The notes under the pieces were generated by a model that did no database searches, had not been told where the DNA came from, and was given only the letters and a program-made list of their open reading frames with translations. From NCBI GenBank assembly GCA_002721825.1, contig PBLS01000025.1:1-41417 (forward strand): DNA of 41,417 nucleotides, read 5' to 3'. The position numbers and the translations under genes were made by a program. This document shows, piece by piece, positions 33,286 to 40,458 of this stretch (its first letter is position 1; each line of letters opens with the position of its first letter). The DNA comes from Magnetovibrio sp. Lineage in GTDB: Bacteria; Pseudomonadota; Alphaproteobacteria; Rhodospirillales; Casp-alpha2.

Positions 33286-35919
33286 GTGCAAATTAATAGG
33301 TTGGTTGCTGGCTATAAGAATTTTCTCGCCAACTGGGTGAGTTGGGTATCTCGTCACGCTATTTTAACTATCATATTTACTTCGTTATGGACTTTGATAG
33401 CTCTGTTACACTTCGTTGTAGCTGTTGAGCTTAATACTTCTACTACTGATATGCTATCAAAGGATGTGCCATTTAGAGAATACGCACGTGAAATAGATGC
33501 CGCTTTTCCTCAAACGCAAGGCACCATGGTTGTTGTCATTGAGGGTGAAACGGCAGGGCTAGCAAATGATGCTGCTACTGCAATGGGGGTTCGTTTGCGT
33601 GGGATGCCAAAGGTATTCGAAGACGTTTATGATCTCCGTAGTGAGCCATTTTTTAGGCAGAACGGTTTACTTTATCTCGAAACTGACGAACTTCATAGCC
33701 TAAGTGATAATTTGGCTGAAGCCCAACCGTTTTTAGGAACGTTAGCGCATGATCCTTCGCTAGATAGTTTATTCCATATAATGTCTCGCGCAGTTAAGGA
33801 GGAGGCAAAGCCTGGTGGAAATAAATCTATAGAATTGAGTGCTATCTTCAAAGAAATAGCCAATGTTGCCGAAGCACAAGTCCGCGGTGAATTTAAAATT
33901 CTCGACTGGTCGCGATTGATTTCTAGAAATCTTACGAAAAAAACTCCTGTTTCAGAACGAAGGCGTTTTATTATTTTAAAGCCCAGACTCGATTTTAATT
34001 CCCTAAAACCCGCTGAGGACGCGGTTAATGAAGTGCGGGCTTCAGCGAGACAATTAGGAATTAATGAGACAAATGGGCTTCGATTGAGAATAACGGGTTC
34101 AGCAGCATTAGAGCAAGAGGAATTGCAAAGTGTTCAAACGGGCATGGGATTAGCTGTGTTTGTCTCGCTGGTCCTTGTATTGATTATATTGCTGTTTGGA
34201 CTTGGATCTATTCGGCTAGTATTTGCAATACTTTCAACATTAATTATGGGACTAATTTGGACCGCATCCTTTGCTATAGTGAGCGTTGGTGCGCTCAATA
34301 TAATATCGGTAGCCTTTGCGGTTTTATTCATTGGGCTCAGCGTAGACTTTGGAATTCATTTTGGTTTAAGATATCGTGAAGCATTGAATTTATGCGGTGA
34401 GAACATAACCGCTCTTCGCGAGGCTGCAAAGAGTGCCGGTGGTCCTTTGACACTTTGTGCCGTCAGTGCCGGTATTTCTTTTTTTGCATTTTTACCAACT
34501 GACTACGTGGGGTTAGCAGAATTAGGACAAATAGCTGGCAGTGGCATGTTTATAGCTCTTTTTGCAAATTTTACGGTATTGCCCGCAATTATCAGCCTAC
34601 TGCCTTCTCATGTAGATATTAAAAAGACAAAAAAATATAATGGAATAGGATTACTATTGCCGCGATTGACTCTAGTTATTCTTCTAGTAATCACTTTAGG
34701 CTCAGGTGCGTTACTACCGCGGGTTAACTTTGATTTTGATCCTTTGAACCTAAAAGACCCAAATTCAGAATCGGTTGCTACACTTTTGGACCTGATGAAA
34801 GATGGTACGCAGGGCTACTACTCTGCGGAATTATTAGCTACTGATCTAGATTCCGCCAAAAATATGGCATCAATACTCAGTGCTTTGCCGGAAGTAGATC
34901 ACACCATGACCGTTGCGAATTTCGTGCCGAACGAGCAAGAGCCGAAACTAGAAATAATATCAAATTTGGCGCTATTTATGGCGTCATCGCTACATGACAG
35001 CATGCCGACAAAAGGTGGCTTAAATTCAGTTGTAAAAACGAGGCGTGCATGGGCCGCGCTTGTTTCTGAGCTCGACCAGCTAATCGAGAGACGTCCCGGT
35101 GAGCTCGCTCAGGCCGCGATGCGTATGCGACTCGTATTGAGCAAACTTGTGCGTGAAGATGAAGAGGCCGAATTATTAGAGAGGCGTCTTTTTTTAGATC
35201 TTTTTGGTAGGTTAACAGATCTTAGAATAGCCCTTAACGCTCAGCCGGTGACCCTCGAAAGTTTGCCCAACCAGTTGCTACGTCGGTGGTTAACTAATGA
35301 TGGTCGCGCCTTAGTTGAAATATTTCCAAAGTCGGACCTACGTGATAGGCGGGAACTTAGGACTTTCGTCACGGCGGTAAGACATCAGGCACCTCGTTTG
35401 TCGGGAACCCCGGTAACTGTTATGGAGGCTGGCCGAATTGTACTTAGCTCCTTTCTGGAAGCCGGCTTTATTGCGGTCGTGGCTATTTGTATTCTATTGT
35501 TTGTTGTTCTAAGGCGCCCTATGGATTTAGCATTTGTCCTCGCACCAGTTTTATTGGCCGGAATTTGGACTGCGGCAGTTACTGTTTTGAGTGGGCTTAC
35601 GTTTAACCTAGCTAACGTTATTGTTTTGCCACTCTTGTTTGGGCTCGGTGTTGCCGGTGCAATACATCTTGTAGCTCGAGTTCACAATTCTGAAAGCGCT
35701 GAATCCGCAATGAGAACCTCTACCCCGCGGGCTGTGCTACTAAGCGCCTTGACCACAATTGGTTCGTTCGGCAGCATTTCTTTCTCTTCACACCCTGGGA
35801 CGGCTAGCATGGGTATACTTTTGATGATTGCTATTACGGCGTCCGTACTAGGAACTTTGGTGTTTTTGCCTGCACTGATGGCCTTGGTATACCGTAGGCG
35901 AGGCTTTGAAGGACGTTAG
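33286..35919 (+). CDS. hpnN: Hopanoid-associated RND/MMPL-type transporter HpnN
   Basis: An 877-residue membrane protein starting at a GTG with GGAGG upstream. Layout is that of an MMPL/RND lipid exporter: one N-terminal helix (about 25-47), a large periplasmic domain, a first block of five helices (about 285-440) containing VLFIGLSVDFGIHFGLRYRE, a second periplasmic domain, and a second helix block (about 725-870) with LLFGLGVAGAIHLVAR. HpnN is required in Rhodopseudomonas palustris to move hopanoids to the outer membrane. It is followed after four bases by a third CDP-alcohol transferase gene, making a transferase/exporter/flippase operon. Confidence 0.9.
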   Translation: MQINRLVAGYKNFLANWVSWVSRHAILTIIFTSLWTLIALLHFVVAVELNTSTTDMLSKDVPFREYAREIDAAFPQTQGTMVVVIEGETAGLANDAATAMGVRLRGMPKVFEDVYDLRSEPFFRQNGLLYLETDELHSLSDNLAEAQPFLGTLAHDPSLDSLFHIMSRAVKEEAKPGGNKSIELSAIFKEIANVAEAQVRGEFKILDWSRLISRNLTKKTPVSERRRFIILKPRLDFNSLKPAEDAVNEVRASARQLGINETNGLRLRITGSAALEQEELQSVQTGMGLAVFVSLVLVLIILLFGLGSIRLVFAILSTLIMGLIWTASFAIVSVGALNIISVAFAVLFIGLSVDFGIHFGLRYREALNLCGENITALREAAKSAGGPLTLCAVSAGISFFAFLPTDYVGLAELGQIAGSGMFIALFANFTVLPAIISLLPSHVDIKKTKKYNGIGLLLPRLTLVILLVITLGSGALLPRVNFDFDPLNLKDPNSESVATLLDLMKDGTQGYYSAELLATDLDSAKNMASILSALPEVDHTMTVANFVPNEQEPKLEIISNLALFMASSLHDSMPTKGGLNSVVKTRRAWAALVSELDQLIERRPGELAQAAMRMRLVLSKLVREDEEAELLERRLFLDLFGRLTDLRIALNAQPVTLESLPNQLLRRWLTNDGRALVEIFPKSDLRDRRELRTFVTAVRHQAPRLSGTPVTVMEAGRIVLSSFLEAGFIAVVAICILLFVVLRRPMDLAFVLAPVLLAGIWTAAVTVLSGLTFNLANVIVLPLLFGLGVAGAIHLVARVHNSESAESAMRTSTPRAVLLSALTTIGSFGSISFSSHPGTASMGILLMIAITASVLGTLVFLPALMALVYRRRGFEGR

Positions 35920-35923
35920 TAGT

Positions 35924-36595
35924 ATGGTAAATAACCAGGTGCATTTATTTCCATTAATCCGACATATTTCGAAAAAGGTTACCCCTTTATTGTTGAAGAC
36001 GCCAATTTCGGGTAATGGAGTGAGCGTATTGAGCCTAATAAGCGGTCTTGCTACTGGCTGGCTGCTGATGGTTGGAAGTTTTAATGCTACCCTGGTAGCA
36101 GCCATCTTTCTCGTAGTATCCTACATACTTGATAATTGTGACGGCGAAGTAGCACGCGCTAGAGGGGAGGATTCAAAATTTGGCGAGGCGCTTGATGATT
36201 TCGTTGATTGGGTGGTTCATGCCATATTTTTCTTTGCGCTTGGCACTAGCTATTCCGAAGCAACAGCTGATGATCTATGGTTCTGGTTAGGTAGTGCGGC
36301 AACTGTGGGTGCCTCTATTAACTATTTTATTGGCCAGTACCTGACCTTTTTTAGCCATCGAGGAGAGAGAGATGAAATAAATGTAGATGTAGAAAAAGAG
36401 AATGTTTTGCCAAGCACCCCGCTTCTCTGGGGAATTTATATTATCAGGGAGTTATCGCGCGCCGATTTCTGCTTCTTGGTTCTGCTTTTAGCATCTATAG
36501 ATTGCCTGTGGATTTTGCTGCCGACGGGGGCTTTTGGCGCTCAACTTTACTGGATGACCCAGTTTGTGCACGGCGCAAGACAATTCCATGTCTGA
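35924..36595 (+). CDS. CDP-alcohol phosphatidyltransferase-family protein 3
   Basis: About 223 residues from the ATG at 35924, with GAAGGA upstream. The signature is complete: Asp70, Asp73, Gly74, Ala77, Arg78, Gly87, Asp91 and Asp95 (LDNCDGEVARARGEDSKFG). It differs from the other two in its longer C-terminal half, with a hydrophilic loop (HRGERDEINVDVEKENVLPS) before the last helices, so it probably uses a different acceptor or donor. It lies in one transcription unit between hpnN (four-base gap) and the HpnL-like gene (eight-base overlap), which links its product to hopanoid export. Confidence 0.87.
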   Translation: MVNNQVHLFPLIRHISKKVTPLLLKTPISGNGVSVLSLISGLATGWLLMVGSFNATLVAAIFLVVSYILDNCDGEVARARGEDSKFGEALDDFVDWVVHAIFFFALGTSYSEATADDLWFWLGSAATVGASINYFIGQYLTFFSHRGERDEINVDVEKENVLPSTPLLWGIYIIRELSRADFCFLVLLLASIDCLWILLPTGAFGAQLYWMTQFVHGARQFHV

Positions 36596-37619
36596 AAGCG
36601 AGATTTCTTTAAAGCGAAGTTGGCTTTGGAGGGGAGTTTTTCTTCTTATTGGTTTGGGTTTGTTGTGGATAGTATTCGCTGGCATTGATGTTTTCGTGGT
36701 ATGGCAGAATGCTCGGGTTATTGGCTGGGGATTATTAGGGGTTGTAATTCTATATGTTTTAGCATTCTTGATAGATTCGCTAAGTTGGCATCTTACGTTG
36801 GTATCTCTACCGATTAGCTTTCGTTGGGTTTGGCGGTTATTTGCTGTACGTATGGTTGGCGAGACATACAACAATGTGACGCCAATTGTTTCGATGGGTG
36901 GTGAACCAGTTAAAGCGATACTCCTAAAGCGTCACTATGCTGTCCCTTACCATGAGAGTACTGCATCTCTGATACTTGCTAAGACGATAAATATGGTTGG
37001 CTTATGCGTGTTTTTGATGATTGGGTTCTCTTTTATGATCCACACGGGCAAATTTGAACTTGTCTATAAGCAGACAGCTGGTATAGGGCTCACTGCTATT
37101 GTGGTTGCAACAGTATTGTTTTTCTCGATTCAGCGTCTTAGGCTTGGAAGTATCCTTGGTGAATGGGTGAGCAATCGGTTTTTATCTAAAAGAATTCACT
37201 TTTTCGTTCAAAAAATCCAATCTATGGATGAGGCATTAGTAAAATTTTATACTACTAACGGACGTCGCTTATTTGTTGCTTCAATGTTAGCGTTTTTGAA
37301 TTGGGTTCTAGGTGTCGTTGAGATTTATATAGTGTTCTGGATCTTAGATCGTCCAATTACTTGGTCAGAGGCATGGATTATCGAAGCCGTGACTCAAATG
37401 GTTCGGTCAAGCACGTTCTTTATACCGCTGAGCATTGGAGCTCAGGAAGGTGCCTTTTTGATTGTAGCCGGAACAATTACGGGTGCGCCAGCATTAGGTC
37501 TTTCAATCGGGTTGGTCCGACGTTTTCGGGAACTCATTTGGATAATTTTCGGCTATCTTATCGGCGTCTGTTACACAGCGAGCTTTGGCCGTTTTAATCC
37601 CAGGTCTGATATCAATTAA
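36588..37619 (+). CDS. hpnL: HpnL-like flippase-fold membrane protein (UPF0104 / LPG synthase TM family)
   Basis: About 343 residues from the ATG at 36588, inside the last codons of the preceding gene. It has about eight helices with family signatures: ETYNNVTPIVSMGGEPVKA in the middle and STFFIPLSIGAQEGAFLIVAG towards the end. This AglD2/MprF-type fold flips or transfers lipid-linked groups, and HpnL is the version found in hopanoid clusters, with no proven reaction. Its last eight bases overlap the 3' end of an MlaC-like gene on the other strand. The gene order (transferase, then flippase-like) fits export of a modified lipid. Confidence 0.8.
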   Translation: MSESEISLKRSWLWRGVFLLIGLGLLWIVFAGIDVFVVWQNARVIGWGLLGVVILYVLAFLIDSLSWHLTLVSLPISFRWVWRLFAVRMVGETYNNVTPIVSMGGEPVKAILLKRHYAVPYHESTASLILAKTINMVGLCVFLMIGFSFMIHTGKFELVYKQTAGIGLTAIVVATVLFFSIQRLRLGSILGEWVSNRFLSKRIHFFVQKIQSMDEALVKFYTTNGRRLFVASMLAFLNWVLGVVEIYIVFWILDRPITWSEAWIIEAVTQMVRSSTFFIPLSIGAQEGAFLIVAGTITGAPALGLSIGLVRRFRELIWIIFGYLIGVCYTASFGRFNPRSDIN

Positions 37620-38274
37620 GACCAAGCAAATCGGCTTTTTTTATTAGCTGCGTCGTTAGTGCAGCGACGCCGCCTTGTTTTAGTATTTGGCGGTATTCAG
37701 AGCGTCGGATGGCGAGCTCGCTGATACCAGTATCGAGGATAACGTCAATAATGCGCCAGCCCTCCCTGGTTTCTTTTGTCACGTAAGTGAGGTTAATGTC
37801 ATCTGTGTTAGGATTAATTAGACGAGTCATTACTAATTGAGAGCCGTGGATCCCTGGCTTAACTTTCAATATCTCAAAACTCTGCCCAGAATACCCATCG
37901 AAGCGTGTAGCATAAATACCAATACTGACATTTGAGAAGGCGGTCACGAGGGCATGTTTTTGGTCTTCTGTAGCATTCTTCCAATGGCGTCCAGAAGCAA
38001 TCTTGATCATCAAGCGAAGATTAAATGCATTAGCAATATGCGGTGCTAATTGCTTATAGCGACCTCCATAGCCAAGGTTCTCTGAATTTTGCATAACATC
38101 TAAGAGTTTCGAGTGGAAATTCATGATCAGGTTTCTAGGATTTGCAGCATGCGAGTGCGCCCAGGAATTGTTGGGATAATAAGTCCATGCCAGAGAGATC
38201 AAGATAGCTAGAGAGATCAAGGTAGCTAAAGTTAACACGCTAAAAAGTGGTTTTTTCAAGATAATGTGCCCCAA
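37612..38274 (-). CDS. MlaC/HpnM-family periplasmic protein (downstream paralogue)
   Basis: About 220 residues, apparently from a TTG at 38274 with no clear ribosome site; the start is uncertain. The signal peptide is long and contains a duplicated segment (TLISLA-ILISLA) encoded by an 18-base tandem repeat. The mature protein resembles MlaC, with YATRFDGYSGQSFEI, NLTYVTKETREGWRIIDVIL and RRSEYRQILKQGGV. It is close to the next paralogue upstream, from which it is separated by 13 bases, so the pair arose by tandem duplication. Predicted role: carrying hopanoids or other lipids across the periplasm in concert with HpnN. Confidence 0.82.
   Translation of the reverse strand: MGHIILKKPLFSVLTLATLISLAILISLAWTYYPNNSWAHSHAANPRNLIMNFHSKLLDVMQNSENLGYGGRYKQLAPHIANAFNLRLMIKIASGRHWKNATEDQKHALVTAFSNVSIGIYATRFDGYSGQSFEILKVKPGIHGSQLVMTRLINPNTDDINLTYVTKETREGWRIIDVILDTGISELAIRRSEYRQILKQGGVAALTTQLIKKADLLGLN
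38192..38227. repeat. 18-base tandem repeat inside a signal-peptide coding segment
   Basis: Two adjacent 18-base copies (38192-38209 and 38210-38227) differ at one base (AAGATAGCT against AAGGTAGCT at their ends). On the coding strand they encode two near-identical six-residue hydrophobic units in the MlaC-like signal peptide, lengthening its hydrophobic core without breaking the frame. Confidence 0.85.
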
Positions 38275-38287
38275 TTCAAAGAGTGCT

Positions 38288-38950
38288 TTATTCGGACATA
38301 AGTTGGTCTGCCTTGCTATTCAATAAACTTATGAGGCCCTGCACACCAGATTGTTTTAGTATGTGACGATACTCTGACTGTCGTACTTTCAGCTCGCTAA
38401 TTCCAACATCTAGGATGACATCAATAATTTTCCAGCCACCCTTAAAAGATTTGGTTACGTAGGCAATACTGACTTTGCTTTTGTCTAACTTAACAAGATT
38501 ACTGTAAACTATTGTGGTGTTATAAGGACCGGGTTTCTCGTCAATTACAACGAATTCTTCCCCGTTGTATCCGCTAAATAGAGTTGCCAGTGTTGCCACA
38601 CTCATTCGTCGAAATCCTTTAATAAGTTGGATTTTCTCGTCTTCCGTTGCCTGTTTCCAAAAGCTACTAGCGCTGATTTGAGTCATCAGTGCTAAATGGA
38701 ATGACTTTTCAATAGCGGGCTGTAAAAGTTTATATCTTTCGACAACGCCAATCTGATCAGCTACTTTCATCACTCCAATTAGGGTACTTTGAAAGTCCGA
38801 AACTACCTTAGAGGCTTTTGCCGATTCGCCGCCTAAGGCGTTAAAGTTAACGAAAATACAAACTAAGGTGAATAAAGCAAAAAAAATATTTTGTTTAGCC
38901 GTCTCTGGACGGGTCCGAAACTTATGACCGGGAAAATAAGAATTACGCAT
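38288..38950 (-). CDS. MlaC/HpnM-family periplasmic protein (upstream paralogue)
   Basis: About 220 residues from the ATG at 38950. An N-terminal basic stretch is followed by a hydrophobic segment (NIFFALFTLVCIFVNFNALGG) acting as a signal peptide. The mature domain shares with its neighbour FSGYNGEEFVVI, SIAYVTKSFKGGWKIIDVIL, ISELKVRQSEYRHILKQSG and a C-terminal SLLNSKADQL. These signatures place it in the HpnM/MlaC group, more divergent from classical MlaC than the copy at 18385. It is the first gene of a two-gene unit and diverges from mlaA across 227 bases. Confidence 0.83.
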   Translation of the reverse strand: MRNSYFPGHKFRTRPETAKQNIFFALFTLVCIFVNFNALGGESAKASKVVSDFQSTLIGVMKVADQIGVVERYKLLQPAIEKSFHLALMTQISASSFWKQATEDEKIQLIKGFRRMSVATLATLFSGYNGEEFVVIDEKPGPYNTTIVYSNLVKLDKSKVSIAYVTKSFKGGWKIIDVILDVGISELKVRQSEYRHILKQSGVQGLISLLNSKADQLMSE

Positions 38951-39126
38951 ATTAAACAATGGTATAGCTGTGATAAAAGCGCTCTAGTTAATGATGAAAA
39001 TAGTAGAATAAAAAAATGCCAGGTCTGTCTATAAATCCTTATTTCTTGGTTGCGACAGCTAACAACATAGCTTACTAATGTCGACGATTTTAGTACACAT
39101 ATTATTAATTATTTTAGACCAAACTT

Positions 39127-39174
39127 TGTGATCACAGCATTAAAGGATAGTGTGGTCACAGGATTAAGGGATAG
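39127..39174. repeat. 24-base tandem repeat containing the mlaA ribosome site
   Basis: Two adjacent copies (39127-39150, 39151-39174) agree at 21 of 24 positions. Each begins with a dyad, TGTGATCACA (perfect) then TGTGGTCACA, and ends with a purine-rich (A)AGGATAG or AGGGATAG segment. The second copy supplies the AAGGGA ribosome site, six bases before the GTG start of mlaA. The first copy also places AAGGATAG before a GTG (39152), which is out of frame with mlaA. Confidence 0.85.
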
Positions 39175-39177
39175 AGC

Positions 39178-40017
39178 GTGGTTTTCAAAAAAGGATTCGG
39201 GAAACAAATTACTATGGTGACAGCGGTGCTGTTTTTTATCCTTTGTGCAGTACCTGACGCTGTCTATGGTGGAGCTCAACCTGCTTTAGTTGCCTCGACG
39301 GATGTAGACGATAATGATGGAGATCCGTTAGAGCCTGTTAATAGGATGATTTTTGGTTTTAATGAGGTTATTCGAGATAGTTTGTTGGGTCCGGTGGCGC
39401 ACGCGTATAATGATAATCTGCCGGCAAATGTGCGTCTTGGAATAGGAAATTTTCTAGACAATTTGTCGAGCCCCATCTCATTTGCGAATAGCATCCTTCA
39501 AGGTGACCTTCGTTCAGCGCTAAGTATTTTTGCTCGATTTTTAATTAATTCTACTGTTGGTATGGTTGGCATTATCGATGTCGTTGGCGAGGTTGATGGT
39601 GATGCACGTGATGAAGATTTCGGACAAACCCTTGGCGTTTGGGGTATTGGTGAAGGTTTCTATTTGGTTCTTCCAGTATTTGGACCGTCTAGCCCTCGCG
39701 ATGTGGTTGGCAAATTTTTGGTTGATCCGTATTTCGATCCATTCGGGTCCATGATAAGCGACGGCGGAGAGGCCGTTGATTATTCTGAGCAGGCAGTAAG
39801 CGGAGTTGACGAATATTCAGGTGTTGTTGACGAACTAGAGCAAATTAAGAAAACGTCTGTTGATTACTATGCTGCGGTTCGTAGTCTTTACCGTCAAAAG
39901 CGGAAATCAGAAATCTCGAACGGTAAAAATCTTGATCTACCACCAGTCCCAAATCTGAGTTATGACCTCGTACCTGAAGATTTTAATCAGTCTTTAGGAT
40001 CGGCAGTTACTCAATAA
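39178..40017 (+). CDS. mlaA: MlaA/VacJ family outer-membrane lipid-transport protein
   Basis: A 279-residue MlaA from a GTG at 39178. The conserved domain begins at DPLEPVNRMIFGFNEVIRD and continues with NLSSPISFANSILQGD, LINSTVGMVGIIDV, DFGQTLGVWGIGEGFYLVLP and FGPSSPRDVVG. MlaA forms a ring in the outer membrane that gives phospholipids a path to the periplasmic carrier MlaC. The hydrophobic N-terminus contains Cys23, but FILC is not a lipobox, so this copy appears to be cleaved by signal peptidase I, unlike the E. coli lipoprotein. No mlaFEDB genes are in the window; the only carriers nearby are the HpnM/MlaC-like proteins. Confidence 0.92.
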   Translation: MVFKKGFGKQITMVTAVLFFILCAVPDAVYGGAQPALVASTDVDDNDGDPLEPVNRMIFGFNEVIRDSLLGPVAHAYNDNLPANVRLGIGNFLDNLSSPISFANSILQGDLRSALSIFARFLINSTVGMVGIIDVVGEVDGDARDEDFGQTLGVWGIGEGFYLVLPVFGPSSPRDVVGKFLVDPYFDPFGSMISDGGEAVDYSEQAVSGVDEYSGVVDELEQIKKTSVDYYAAVRSLYRQKRKSEISNGKNLDLPPVPNLSYDLVPEDFNQSLGSAVTQ

Positions 40018-40042
40018 CACCAGTGTTACTCACTAACACCAG
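40006..40042. repeat. Tandem repeat (19-base period) across the mlaA stop codon
   Basis: GTTACTCAATAACACCAG (40006-40023) is followed one base later by GTTACTCACTAACACCAG (40025-40042), with one mismatch. The first copy contains the mlaA TAA stop, so the gene's last codons and stop are duplicated into the 3' untranslated region. Confidence 0.85.
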
Positions 40043-40053
40043 AAAATTTCTGG
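40037..40053. terminator. Small palindrome after mlaA, possible weak terminator
   Basis: ACCAGAAA-A-TTTCTGGT has eight-base arms, and the following TTATTTGCGTTTATC is moderately T-rich. The stem is AT-rich with little loop, so termination would be weak. It could also act as a dyad binding site. Confidence 0.3.
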
Positions 40054-40126
40054 TTATTTGCGTTTATCTCCAGAGTGATCTGTGGAGAGATGGCTCACGT
40101 ATGGTACATTATCTCAGGAGGATAAA

Positions 40127-40444
40127 ATGCGATATCCAGGAACAAATGGTGAAAATATTGACTTTATCGTTAAGGACATTATAATGTCTTCGTCTTCTGG
40201 TGCCGATTTGGACTGGAGGGTGTTGTGGTGTGGGAAGCGGCCTTATGGCGCTGACCTGCATTTTCCGTCGTTCGCTTCTTTAAGGAGGAAATGGGCATGT
40301 TTAAAAGCAGTAAGTTCATGGCTTCACTCGGAAACTGCGGCTCTTCGTGGCCTTGAGTGGTTCTGGATTTTTACAGTATTCGGAATTCGATCGGAATGTA
40401 GAAATCTGACACGACTAGAGTTTATCAAGTTGACTATCGATTGA
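40127..40444 (+). CDS. Possible small protein (about 105 residues), uncertain
   Basis: An ATG at 40127 has an ideal AGGAGG five bases upstream, and its frame stays open to a stop at 40442-40444, just before rpoH. The product is unrecognised: an acidic N-terminus, then a Trp/Arg-rich centre and an aromatic segment (GLEWFWIFTVFG). A near-consensus promoter and a second strong ribosome site lie inside it in other roles, which argues that part of this stretch is the rpoH leader rather than a gene. The GC and codon pattern is not distinctive. Confidence 0.3.
   Translation: MRYPGTNGENIDFIVKDIIMSSSSGADLDWRVLWCGKRPYGADLHFPSFASLRRKWACLKAVSSWLHSETAALRGLEWFWIFTVFGIRSECRNLTRLEFIKLTID
40158..40185 (+). 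promoter_or_regulatory. Strong sigma-70 type promoter for rpoH
   Basis: TTGACT (40158-40163) and TATAAT (40180-40185) are separated by 16 bases, an excellent match to the housekeeping consensus. Transcription would begin near 40192 and give a leader of about 265 bases before the rpoH ATG. Confidence 0.65.
40291..40356 (+). CDS. Candidate 21-codon leader ORF upstream of rpoH
   Basis: AAGGAGG (about 40282-40288) precedes ATGs at 40291 and 40297. The frame ends at TGA 40354-40356, giving a Ser-rich peptide of 21 residues. The site is stronger than that of rpoH itself (GGAGA at about 40447). It lies within the predicted rpoH leader and could be a regulatory upstream ORF, or chance. Confidence 0.3.
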   Translation: MGMFKSSKFMASLGNCGSSWP

Positions 40445-40458
40445 GTGGAGAGAATATA

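Noticed and set aside
32589-33296. 235-codon plus-strand frame opposite the second CDP-alcohol transferase
   Set aside because: Composition is Cys/Gln/Asn-rich with no domain, while the other strand has the family motif, membrane helices and a strong ribosome site.
16951-36595. A phosphonolipid pathway joining the ComDE-like decarboxylase, cytidylyltransferase, CDP-alcohol transferases and oxygenase
   Set aside because: The parts would fit phosphonopyruvate to CDP-aminoethylphosphonate, but no PEP mutase or aminotransferase is in the window, and the decarboxylase is 11 kb away in a different operon with a dehydratase.
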